A stretch of 64,000 nucleotides of DNA from Kordia sp. (GTDB taxonomy: Bacteria > Bacteroidota > Bacteroidia > Flavobacteriales > Flavobacteriaceae): assembly GCF_022447245.1 (NCBI RefSeq), contig NZ_JAKVBC010000026.1, positions 16,067 through 80,066 of the forward strand. The letters are read 5' to 3'. The notes under the pieces were generated by a model. That model was not told where the DNA came from. It saw only the letters and a list, made by a program, of their open reading frames with translations, and did no database searches. Both the position numbers and the translations under genes were made by a program. Shown in pieces: positions 1-8,948 of this stretch (positions are counted from its first letter, which is position 1; each line of letters begins with the position of its first letter).

Positions 1-675
1 ATTGCGGAGTCTAAGTAAAATTTGCGCTACAGCAATGACATCTTTTTCACAATAGGTAATGATACGATCAATATCACCTTCTTTATAAAAAACATCACGC
101 ACTTGGCTACCATCAATATCATCTTTTGGAGAAGGAATTCCTAATACTTTGGTCATTAAACGCAACGAAGTATAATGCTTATAATCACCAAATTTCCACA
201 ATTCCATTGTGTCTAAATGCGGAATTTCCCAAGGTTTCTTACCAAACAAATTCAATTTAAACGGCAAGGTAATTCGATTGATAATCATACGACGTGCAAT
301 GTATGGAAAGTCAAATTCCTTTCCATTGTGCGCACAAAGCAAATGATGAGGTCGGTTAAAATGCGATTCGAGCAAGGCTTTAAATTCGCGTAATAATTGT
401 TCTTCTTCTCCATGAAAAGAAGTCGTGCGAAATTGCCTAAGATCACCTTTATTGGCAAAATATCCGACTGAAATACAAATAATTTTACCAAACTCTGCCC
501 AAATTCCTGCGCGATCATAAAACTCGTCCGCAGTAAATTCATCTTTACGTTGATAGGTAGTTTTTTGTTCCCAAAGTGTTTTTTCTTCTGCATCCAAATC
601 GTCATAATATGGATACTCAGGAACTGTTTCTATGTCTAGAAACAAAACATTTTCTAAGTTTATTTTCTGTAACAT
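1..675 (-). CDS. 3'-5' exonuclease, DnaQ/PolB-like (partial, runs off the left edge)
   Basis: Predicted DEDDy-type 3'-5' exonuclease of the RNase H-like fold, resembling the free-standing PolB-associated exonucleases of Bacteroidota; it would trim single-stranded DNA or RNA ends with two metal ions. The frame opens at ATG 675 and has no stop through base 1, so 225 codons are seen and the C-terminus lies outside. Exo I is FLDIETVPE (D14, E16), Exo II is NGKEFDFPYIARR (D122), and Exo III is ITYCEKDVIAVA (Y208, D212). All four acidic residues and the Tyr of the DEDDy class are present, so activity is likely. The physiological substrate cannot be read from the sequence. Confidence 0.85.
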   Translation of the reverse strand, partial: MLQKINLENVLFLDIETVPEYPYYDDLDAEEKTLWEQKTTYQRKDEFTADEFYDRAGIWAEFGKIICISVGYFANKGDLRQFRTTSFHGEEEQLLREFKALLESHFNRPHHLLCAHNGKEFDFPYIARRMIINRITLPFKLNLFGKKPWEIPHLDTMELWKFGDYKHYTSLRLMTKVLGIPSPKDDIDGSQVRDVFYKEGDIDRIITYCEKDVIAVAQILLRLRN

Positions 676-713
676 ACGTCTTTATTTAGTACGTTCATGA
701 GGAAAAAATTGTA

Positions 714-1241
714 CTAGGAAGACTTTGCTTGCTTACGTTTTTGTAGCTTCTTCTTATAAAAAGCCTTTTCGGCAATATAAAGGGTTTTAATGACTTCTGC
801 AAAAACCTGCTCTTTCGTGTTGGTGAGATAGGTTGTTTTTTTAATTGTCATTTCATGTGTTTCTACCACCTGTTTTTTGATAGCTACAATTTCTTCATCA
901 GTAAAGGTAAATGTACAATATAGATGTTCTTTTGCAGGACGTTTGTAATTGATGGTAGCAGACTTATCCCATACTACATAATTCTCACCTAAAATTTGCA
1001 CCAACTGAATCATATAAATAGGATCAGTGGCCGAAAACATACTTCCACCAAAAATGGCGCCTACATAATTTTTGTTTTTATAGCTTAATGGAACTTTGAT
1101 TTTTACATGTTTCAGATCGTCACTAATTTCAATAACTCTTGCGGTGGTTCGGCGATACATCGGTGATAAATTGAAACCATATTTAAAAATTGCCGCAGTG
1201 GACATAAATTTTTTCAAGAAGTTGGTAGCTGTTCTATACAT
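714..1241 (-). CDS. DUF4442 hot-dog fold protein (thioesterase-like)
   Basis: 175-aa soluble protein that reads as a DUF4442 member, a family with the hot-dog fold related to PaaI/YiiD thioesterases. The central stretch GAIFGGSMFSATDPIYMIQL resembles the substrate-channel helix of these enzymes. The tail is strongly basic (KKKLQKRKQAKSS). Substrate is unknown; an acyl-CoA thioester is only an inference from the fold. It lies 38 bp downstream of the exonuclease start, in the same direction, and is intact. Confidence 0.7.
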   Translation of the reverse strand: MYRTATNFLKKFMSTAAIFKYGFNLSPMYRRTTARVIEISDDLKHVKIKVPLSYKNKNYVGAIFGGSMFSATDPIYMIQLVQILGENYVVWDKSATINYKRPAKEHLYCTFTFTDEEIVAIKKQVVETHEMTIKKTTYLTNTKEQVFAEVIKTLYIAEKAFYKKKLQKRKQAKSS

Positions 1242-1265
1242 ACATTTAGCTTTGAGCGTTAAAGA

Positions 1266-1299
1266 TAAAAAAAACCGTTCCTAATTTAGAGACGGTTTC
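1266..1299 (-). terminator. Rho-independent terminator of the 1.4-kb leader-peptide gene
   Basis: On the minus strand, AAACCGT and ACGGTTT arms flank a short loop and are followed by a run of eight T. It sits 25-58 bases beyond the stop of the small peptide gene at 1324. Confidence 0.75.
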
Positions 1300-1323
1300 G
1301 TTGATAATTAAAGCCAAAGAAAA

Positions 1324-1479
1324 TTAATTCTCATTTGGTCTGTGACATTGCGTTCCACATCTGGTATGAACACTTTCACAATTAATTCGGAAAAAGGATA
1401 AAAGTCCTCCATTAATGTACGCCGTTTTTTCGGTGTCAATTTTAGCAATAGTTAACTTTTTTAAATTGATTTTTTTCAA
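1324..1479 (-). CDS. GG-leader RiPP precursor, class I lanthipeptide-like
   Basis: Small gene for a candidate ribosomally made, modified peptide. Reading from TTG 1479 gives a 51-residue product that starts KKINLKKLTIAKI, matching the Lys-rich leader of Bacteroidota class I lanthipeptides (LKKxTIAKL type). The leader ends in INGG, and the tail contains three Cys plus Ser/Thr (NCESVHTRCGTQC), suitable for ring formation. An in-frame ATG at 1521 would add 14 residues that do not look like a leader and fall inside the neighbouring decayed TPR gene, so I prefer TTG. A clear terminator follows. No LanB, LanC or peptidase-exporter gene is nearby. Modification is inferred only from the leader and the Cys pattern. 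Confidence 0.65.
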   Translation of the reverse strand: MKKINLKKLTIAKIDTEKTAYINGGLLSFFRINCESVHTRCGTQCHRPNEN

Positions 1480-2702
1480 GTAACTTATTGCTTTTTTGTA
1501 AAAAACAAGACTTATATTCATTATTTATACTATTGAGTACATGTATTTTTTGTGGATCTAACACTTGCTCATAGCATTGACCATATTTCTCGTAATAAAA
1601 ATTAGCGTTTTTATAACCCTCTATTTTTTCATAACAATTACTCAACAATAAATAGGCATCCAATAAATTTCTGGTAGAAGAAAATTGATACTTTTTTTCA
1701 AAGCCTTTAATGGCCTTTTTTTCCAAAATAGATAGCAGTATCATATTCTTTTTTCATCAAATAATTTTTCCCTTTGTAAAGATCACACTCTAAAGAAAAA
1801 CTATGAATTTTTAAAGAGTCTTGTAAGGCTTTTGCAGAACTAAAATGTTGTAAAGATTCGTCAAATGCTTTTTGATGAAAAGCAATAATTCCTTGATTTG
1901 TGAATAAATGTCCTTTTAGTCTTCGGTGAATACTTTTGTCTCTAGGACTTAATTGTTTGTGATCTAATATTTGCTGGTTGCGTTTTAACCCTTACACATC
2001 ATAAATATGAGCATTATCAAGGTTTTTTAGTCTTCTATGTGCTGTAGCAATATTCAATAAGGTGGCTATGTATTCTACATCGTATTAATTATACGAATTA
2101 TAATTTTTAGGATCTATTTTTTTTAGGATTTGTAAATTATTTTGATGTAATCGTAAAGCTTCTTTAAAGTCAGAAACTTCAGATTTTATCAAAGCTATAT
2201 TGGCCTGAATAGATACTCTTGAGTCATTTAAATGATATTTATGTATGGTGTCTAAAGCTCTCGAAAAACAATGATACTAAGAATAAATTTGCTGCGCGCA
2301 TGAAAAATTTTGTTCCTTTTGTTTCAGGAGGAATACAATTTCTGTTGCGTATGCTATTGTATATTCTTGAGGCTGTTTTTGTATTGCCTTCATAGCTTTG
2401 TTGTAGTATTGATGCGCTTTTGTATACTTCTTAAGATGGTAATTGATTTTCTAAATGTTTATATGCTTCAGCTATTTCAAAGGCGTTTTTTGCGGGAGTA
2501 TTCTATGTAAATATTCTAAGGCATGCGCTTCTATGGTTGCAGCATTTTTTCAATATGATCAACAATGATATTTTTTAAATTTGATGTTGAAATCGTATCT
2601 AAACTCAATGCGAGATCCTATATTTTGAGAGTTGATTTTAACAGAAAAAAATAAAAAGATTCCTAATAAAAGAAAAGGAAGTTTTTTAAGCGATGCTATC
2701 AT
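1442..2702 (-). pseudogene. Decayed TPR-repeat protein, secreted or regulator-type
   Basis: Remains of a gene that began at ATG 2702 with a signal-like N-terminus (IASLKKLPFLLLGIFLFF) followed by helical TPR-type repeats. Recognisable stretches lie in more than one frame: ALRLHQNNLQILKKIDPKNY near 2140, ATAHRRLKNLDNAHIYDV near 2030, and the open piece 1744-1442 (EKKAIKGFEKKYQFSSTRNL and on). Several stops and frameshifts break it, for example near 2583, 2440, 2280, 2090 and 1990. Intact relatives often carry a membrane segment and a LuxR-type HTH after the TPRs. None is visible here, so the 3' end also seems deleted, right at the start of the small peptide gene. Confidence 0.75.
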
Positions 2703-2710
2703 TATAAATT

Positions 2711-3211
2711 TTAAAAAAGAGATTGCTGTTTTACAGGATTTTCATGCTCTAATAACCATTTTTTGCGCCACAATCCACCAGCATAACCCGTAAGCGATCC
2801 GTCACTTCCAATAACTCTGTGGCAAGGTGCTACAATCCATAATGGGTTTTTTCCGTTAGCAGAGGCTACAGCGCGAATTGCTTTTACATCTCCTAATTTT
2901 TTGGAGAGTTCTAAATATGAACACGTTTTTCCAAATGGAATTTTGTTCAACTCATGCCAAACTTTTTGTTGAAAATCTGTTCCTTTTGGAGTTAGATTTA
3001 AGTTGAATTCTGTTCGTTTTCCTTCAAAATATTCTTCTAATTGACAAATACAATCTTTAAGAACTTGGGGAATATCTGCGGAATTTTCAATATTGATTTT
3101 TTCATCCAATACAGAAATTTCTTGGATACCAACTTCGTCAGAAACGACTTTAGCAATCCCTAAAGGAGTTTGAATATGTGCTGTATGTTTATTCATCGAA
3201 CTTAAACGCAT
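2711..3211 (-). CDS. ogt: Methylated-DNA--protein-cysteine methyltransferase
   Basis: Suicide DNA-repair protein that transfers alkyl groups from O6-alkylguanine or O4-alkylthymine to its own cysteine. The active-site motif PCHRVIG is present near residue 130, preceded by the helix-turn-helix region (PFGKTCSYLELSKKLGDVKA) and followed by the usual GYAGGLWRKKWLLEHE. Length (166 aa) is normal for the short Ogt class without the Ada N-domain. A second in-frame ATG at 3196 gives the start NKHTAHIQTPLG and is equally plausible. It stands alone next to the decayed TPR gene, whose start lies 9 bases past its stop. Confidence 0.93.
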   Translation of the reverse strand: MRLSSMNKHTAHIQTPLGIAKVVSDEVGIQEISVLDEKINIENSADIPQVLKDCICQLEEYFEGKRTEFNLNLTPKGTDFQQKVWHELNKIPFGKTCSYLELSKKLGDVKAIRAVASANGKNPLWIVAPCHRVIGSDGSLTGYAGGLWRKKWLLEHENPVKQQSLF

Positions 3212-3412
3212 AATTCATCGATAAAATGACCAAAAGTATAGATGAAATGCATTTTTTTTATAGATTTGTTATGCATGAATAATTGATATATTAACAATAT
3301 TTTACAAAAAAAATTGTAATTTTATAATATATTAATGCACAAAAAAAGAAAGTTGTTATTAGTTGGTTATTTTATTAAAGAATTTACCAATGTTAAATAT
3401 ACCCATTTGAAT

Positions 3413-4492
3413 TTATTCTTCTGGGTTATTTTTTTCTATCAAGCCTAACTTTTTTGCTCTCCTTTCCCAGCTCTTTCTGGCAAGCTGTTGTAAGTCTGCT
3501 ACATTATCACTTTCGTCCATAATTTCTAAGCCAAGTAAGGTTTCAATTACATCTTCCTGACTAACCAATCCACTAACCGAACCATATTCATCTACCACCA
3601 ATGCAATGTGCTCTCGATGTTCAATAAGTTCTTCAAATAATTCTGGAATTGGTAAATTTCTATTTGTAACTAAGATTTCACGTTTGATAGATGAAAGCGG
3701 TTCAGAACCTTTTCCATGAATAATAGCTTCCATCAACTTATCTTTTAAAATATATCCTGTAATATCATCTGTTTGTTCTCCATGAATTGGAATTCTAGAA
3801 AACTTCAAATTAGGATTTTCATCAAAAAATTCCTGAATGGTCTTTGAAACAGTATCAATTTTCATTACAGAACGCGGCGTCATAATATCTTTTACTAAAA
3901 TATCTTTAAAACCTAATAAGTTGCGAATCACTTTACTTTCCGATTCCTGAAAAACACCTTTATCAGTAGCAATTTCTGCCATCGCACTAAAATCTTCACG
4001 GCTCAATACACTTTCGCCATGACCTTTGCTTCCAATAATTTTGGTAAACAATTGTAAAATCCACAAAATACCTGTGTATTTTAAAATCAATACCATGAAA
4101 TCTAGTGTTCTAGTAGAAAACCCTGCAAGCTGTTTCCAGTACATTGCTCCAATAGTTTTTGGGATAATTTCTGAAGCCACTAAAATTAAAATTGTCATCA
4201 CAACAGAAATGATAAATACACCATAACTATCTTCGTCACCATATAATTTTTTTGCTTCCGTTCCTACCATAATTGCACCAACAGTATGTGCAATGGTATT
4301 CAATGTCAAAATAGCAATCAAAGGCTTGTCAACATCTTGTTTTAGCGCTTTTAGATTATCCGCATACGATTTTCCTTCTTTTTTCTGAATGTTTACAAAA
4401 GTAGGTGTAACACTCAGTAAAACGGCTTCTAAAATAGAACATAAGAATGAAAAGAAAATGGAGAGTACTCCATATAGTATTAATAGTGTCAT
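3413..4492 (-). CDS. CNNM and CBS-pair membrane protein (CorC/hemolysin family)
   Basis: Membrane protein with an N-terminal CNNM transmembrane domain (about residues 1-170; hydrophobic segments near 3-28, 60-80, 88-112 and 130-150) and a tandem CBS pair (about 195-320; IMTPRSVMKIDT, then GYILKDKL, then HIALVVDEYGSVSGLVSQED). It lacks the C-terminal CorC_HlyC domain of longer relatives. Family members are linked to Mg2+/Co2+ transport or, in Bacteroidota, to gliding-motility GldE. The absence of the C-terminal domain argues against GldE. The last 25 residues are charged and cytoplasmic. Intact and monocistronic. Confidence 0.85.
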   Translation of the reverse strand: MTLLILYGVLSIFFSFLCSILEAVLLSVTPTFVNIQKKEGKSYADNLKALKQDVDKPLIAILTLNTIAHTVGAIMVGTEAKKLYGDEDSYGVFIISVVMTILILVASEIIPKTIGAMYWKQLAGFSTRTLDFMVLILKYTGILWILQLFTKIIGSKGHGESVLSREDFSAMAEIATDKGVFQESESKVIRNLLGFKDILVKDIMTPRSVMKIDTVSKTIQEFFDENPNLKFSRIPIHGEQTDDITGYILKDKLMEAIIHGKGSEPLSSIKREILVTNRNLPIPELFEELIEHREHIALVVDEYGSVSGLVSQEDVIETLLGLEIMDESDNVADLQQLARKSWERRAKKLGLIEKNNPEE

Positions 4493-4743
4493 AAGCTATT
4501 TAAAATTGTATATAGCGAATTTAGATAATATTTTTCTCAATTTTTTAGATATGCAGCTCTAATCTGAAAAGTTTCTGTTTTTTGGGAGGTTTTTACCGTT
4601 AAGTGCTCTTGTTTAGTGTAAAAAAAAAATAGCGGTGGCGTTTTAAAAAATGTAAGTTACTCCTTTATAAAACATCATTACATACACTTTTTTTCAGTGG
4701 TTTCTGTCTCTAAGTTTGTTTCAAATCAATAAAACATTTAATT

Positions 4744-6603
4744 ATGAAAAAAGTATTTTTAATCGTTCACTATTACAAAAGTGCTACGTAATGCTTTTTG
4801 TTTTAACGGTGGTAAATCTTTCCACATTTAAACTAAAAACACAGGAAAACCAAGAAGTTAAAATTGAAGGTAATCATATTGAAATCTCTCAAGAATTATT
4901 TGATCAAATAAAAAATTGGCAAAATAAAAGGGACGGACAACTTCCTTTAGATAAGTTTCTTGCTACTAAAAATATTTCACGAGAAATGCAGCCAAAAGTA
5001 GTAAAGCTTATGAAACAGTTGCGCGGAGGATCGAGAGAAACCGATTGTAATTGCGCTATGCTAACGGTAAATTCTTCATACCATGTAGCGCCAGATTTTA
5101 CAATCAATTTTCACCACCAGAAAATCAAGGAGGATTAACAATATGGTATGCAGAATCTATTAGAGGAGCAGAACACGCCAACGATTGAGATTGAATTCGC
5201 CTTCACATAACAATGATTGTGAGTATGGAAAATCTATAAATGGAGATGGGGTTTCTTTAAATAGTTATGCGCGTATGTCATTTAACTATATCTGTACAAA
5301 TGGAGTTTTATTTTCAGAAGATTGTGGATGTTCTAAAAATATCTATTTAAAAGCTAAGTATTATGGAGCATCATGGGTATCTACTTCGGCAGATGGTAAT
5401 TTTGGAAACCATGCTTGTTTTGCAGCTGTAGAAGATGATGTAGCTTTATTTACAATTGATCAATATTTAAGAGATACAAATGTTACAGTACTAGATGGAA
5501 GACAATACCAATTATCAAGAGCACAAGATGATGCTTGGAATCCTCAATTTTGGATGAATATTGTGGATTTAGCGTCTTCGATTGCAGGAGTTGTAGAAGA
5601 TTTTGATAATGGAATTGACTGGAGTGATACTATTACTGAAGTAGGAAATCAAATTATTACTGTTTTTGAAACACCAATAGATATCCACTATCAAGAAGAA
5701 CAAAATGGTTCTGAAAATGGAAGTTTTTCCATGAGTTATGATGGCGGAGTTACTTTAGAACCGAATCATATTTTAACGGTGTCAATGATTTCTAAAGGAT
5801 ATATTTATGGAAAAGTAAAAGGGAAATTTGTAAGTGACTCAGAGCATACAAGTGCATACCTAATATCTGCAGTATTACCTTTTGATGATTCAAATCCTGA
5901 ATGTTGTATGGAAAAATATGGAAAATGGGTTTCAGGATCTTTAGGAGCACAAGGTTCCACAGGATTGCAAAATACAATTTCAGCATACTAAACATTATGG
6001 GGACCTTGGGATAATTTATCAGATACTAATGGTGATGGAAATGTTAATACTACTCAAGGAATTGGACATCTGTATCAGTCAGATCAATGTGATGTTTTTG
6101 GAATAGAGTCAGTTACAGGATTAAGCGCACGTGCAACAGGAATAAATATAGGACCAAATACGCGACCAGCACATTTATCATGGGATGGACAAGCAGGTGT
6201 ATTATTACATACGGTGAGTACAACAAATACAACTTATACCTAATATCTAGCGCCAGGAGATTATAGTTTTTCTGTAGCAGCTATTTGTAAAAATGGCGAT
6301 TCAACAGTGTCAGGAAGGCATCCATTTAATGTAAAACCTTAAGAAGCTCCTGTAGATCCAGTACGTTTTAAAATGTCACCAAACCCTGGGAAATCTGATG
6401 TAGAAATTAAGGTAGAAAACTACAAAGATTTTAAAACACTAGATTAAGAAATTACAGATGTAAGAGGACTTCCATATTATAAAGCACAAATAAAAGATGG
6501 TGTGTACAAGATTAATATTCAACGATAGAATACAGGAATCTATTTTTGTAAAATTACAACGAATGATAACCAATCAACAGTAAAACAACTAGTAAAAGAA
6601 TAG
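4744..6603 (+). pseudogene. Decayed T9SS-exported protein with C-terminal sorting domain
   Basis: The gene began at ATG 4744; restoring one A in the following A-run gives the signal peptide KSIFNRSLLQKCYVMLFVLT. The body then runs through at least two more frameshifts (about 5130 and 5190) and a long open stretch (5185-5991). In-frame stops follow at 5989, 6241, 6340, 6446 and 6526. The end is a recognisable type A T9SS sorting domain: MSPNPGKSDVEIKVENY, DVRGLPYYKAQIKDG, NTGIYFCKI, STVKQLVKE. A fibronectin-like piece (APGDYSFSVAAICKNGDS) precedes it. The intact protein would have been secreted through T9SS; its function is not evident. A terminator follows at once. Confidence 0.85.
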
Positions 6604-6623
6604 TTAGTGAAGGTTATATAAAT

Positions 6624-6657
6624 GAAAAGAGTCTATGTTTTTGTAGACTCTTTTTTA
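6624..6657 (+). terminator. Rho-independent terminator of the T9SS pseudogene
   Basis: AAAAGAGTCTA and TAGACTCTTTTTT form a strong hairpin with a short T-rich loop, 21 bases after the stop of the decayed gene. The terminator survives although the gene is broken. Confidence 0.85.
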
Positions 6658-6755
6658 TAAAAAAAGAAGTGACATTTTATAAAGCATCACCATACTTATT
6701 TGGTTAATAATTTGTTGCATAATAAGTTAGCGTTATAATCAAAACATATTATATT

Positions 6756-6917
6756 ATGAAAAAAAAGAAAGTAAGCTTAGATAAGTTGAGCATTAAAAAA
6801 TCAACAATTGCTGCTACACAAGGAGGAAGACCTCCATACAAGCCAGCAGAACCAGTAGAAGAAGAAAGATGTATATCACGTCCGCAAGTTTCTTGTATTT
6901 TAGACTGGTGGCCATAG
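6756..6917 (+). CDS. GG-leader RiPP precursor candidate
   Basis: 53-residue open frame starting at ATG 6756. The leader is Lys-rich (KKKKVSLDKLSIKKSTIAA) and ends in TQGG, the pattern of Bacteroidota GG-leader peptides. The tail is RPPYKPAEPVEEERC, then two Cys seven residues apart and a terminal WWP. Compared with the other candidates here, the tail is Pro/Glu-rich and has only two Cys, so the product may differ chemically. It stands between the T9SS pseudogene terminator and a strong hairpin at 6930. A longer open frame on the opposite strand covers it, but that is read-through of the broken DinB gene. Confidence 0.65.
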   Translation: MKKKKVSLDKLSIKKSTIAATQGGRPPYKPAEPVEEERCISRPQVSCILDWWP

Positions 6918-6929
6918 GATTTTAAAAAC

Positions 6930-6985
6930 AAAAGGCTGCTTTGAAAAATGGCAATGTTAGTAAATTCAAAGCGGCCTTTTTTAGT
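6930..6985. terminator. Bidirectional hairpin terminator
   Basis: Sixteen-base arms 6930-6945 (AAAAGGCTGCTTTGAA) and 6965-6980 (TTCAAAGCGGCCTTTT) pair with one mismatch and end in T-runs on both strands. It separates the small peptide gene (+) from the convergent DinB pseudogene (-). Confidence 0.85.
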
Positions 6986-7492
6986 TTGCCAACCGCGATA
7001 TATCGTTGGTTTTAAGTCGTTTAAATTCAAATAGACTATAATTTGTCCTCTGTGATGCGTAACGTGATCTTGTAATAAATTTAAAATTTGAAGTTTGGTT
7101 TTTGGACCTGCAAAAAACGCAACCACTTCTTTCAATTCTTCTGGAGATGCATTTTTGATAATCGCTGCTGTATTATCAAATGCTTCTTTGATAGCAGTAA
7201 TGACCTCTGCTTTGGTAGTGTAGGTTGCTTTTGGAGTTTTCTTTCCATCTTTTGAAAAATAAGTTGTGCTCAACCAATCCATATTTTGTTTGATGTGCAT
7301 CAGTTGCTCCTGAAATATTTTTTGACGTTCAGTAGTTTTAAAACTATACTTATCTTCTGGCATAGCTTCCGCCATTTCCACCAAGTAATTTTTAGAATTC
7401 TCTCATTTCTCTAAAAAAGCAGAAATTGGTGTGTCTTGTGCATTTGCAATAAACGCTGCAAATAATGTAAGTTATGGAAGGTATTTATTCAT
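6981..7492 (-). pseudogene. DinB-family protein, two in-frame stops
   Basis: The gene opens at ATG 7492 with a signal peptide-like start (NKYLP, stop, LTLFAAFIANAQ). It then has a second stop where family members have Trp (ISAFLEK, stop, ENSKNY). From there a normal DinB four-helix domain follows (EMAEAMPEDKYSFKTTERQ to HVTHHRGQIIVYLNL), with the His-rich metal-site segment HVTHHRGQ intact. The natural stop near 6981 is also lost by a one-base shift, so the open frame runs on through the terminator to 6749. It follows the cytochrome gene by 5 bases and was probably the last gene of a hemB-cytochrome-dinB operon. DinB proteins are thiol-dependent or metal-dependent enzymes of mostly unknown substrate. 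Confidence 0.85.
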
Positions 7493-7497
7493 GATTT

Positions 7498-7896
7498 TTA
7501 TTGTGTATAATGTAATATGTTTTGAATATCTGTATCAGTGATTTCGGGAGTTATAAAACAGGATTTGTTTGTGTTGTTTTCTCTTTGAAACCTTCTTTTG
7601 TAGAAAAAAGAATCTAAACTTGAACTTCTCTCCTCTTCGTAGCGTATTACAATACCGCGTAAAGCTGGTCCTGTAGATTTAGAATCTAACTTATGACAAG
7701 CTACGCAATTAGCATTGAACAATTGTTTTCCAAATTTGGTACTTTCATCTAAAGGAGAAACTGTACCACAGAAAAATCGTGGACTTTCCTCAATTGCTAA
7801 GGCAGTGGCATATTGTTGCTCTTTAACATGAACAAGATATAAAACCGCCATTCCCGCAGAAATTAAAAATACAAATATGGAAATAGCAGCTTTCAT
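7498..7896 (-). CDS. Small c-type cytochrome, membrane-anchored or exported
   Basis: 132-aa protein with an N-terminal hydrophobic segment (AAISIFVFLISAGMAVLYLV) and one heme c site, NCVACHK, followed by the class I cytochrome loop STGPALRG. The end (PEITDTDIQNILHYT) matches the C-terminal helix of single-domain cytochromes c. No Met occurs between the CxxCH motif and the end, so the usual distal Met ligand is missing; the position where relatives carry a Met-containing segment reads KSCFITPE. It lies 9 bases after hemB in the same direction, a sensible place for a heme protein. It would act in the periplasm. Confidence 0.75.
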   Translation of the reverse strand: MKAAISIFVFLISAGMAVLYLVHVKEQQYATALAIEESPRFFCGTVSPLDESTKFGKQLFNANCVACHKLDSKSTGPALRGIVIRYEEERSSSLDSFFYKRRFQRENNTNKSCFITPEITDTDIQNILHYTQ

Positions 7897-7905
7897 TTTT
7901 TCCCT

Positions 7906-8886
<981 letters not shown>

Positions 8887-8940
8887 TTATTTAAAAATAA
8901 AAGGTAACCTCTAAAATATCTTTTATATTTTTATAAATTA

Positions 8941-8948
8941 CAAAGATA
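8941..8948 (-). promoter_or_regulatory. Candidate -7 box for hemB
   Basis: TATCTTTG on the minus strand fits the Bacteroidota TAnnTTTG consensus and would give a leader of about 55 bases before hemB. No TTG was found at the usual -33 distance, so this is moderate evidence only. It abuts the ATG of the divergent helicase. Confidence 0.4.

Noticed and set aside
285..605. 106-residue frame on the minus strand
   Set aside because: Another frame of the same strand encodes a clear DEDDy exonuclease over this stretch, so this is a shadow.
6749..6980. C-terminal 78 residues of the long minus-strand frame of the DinB gene
   Set aside because: They are read-through past a lost stop, across a terminator hairpin and antisense to a GG-leader peptide gene; the DinB fold ends near residue 130.
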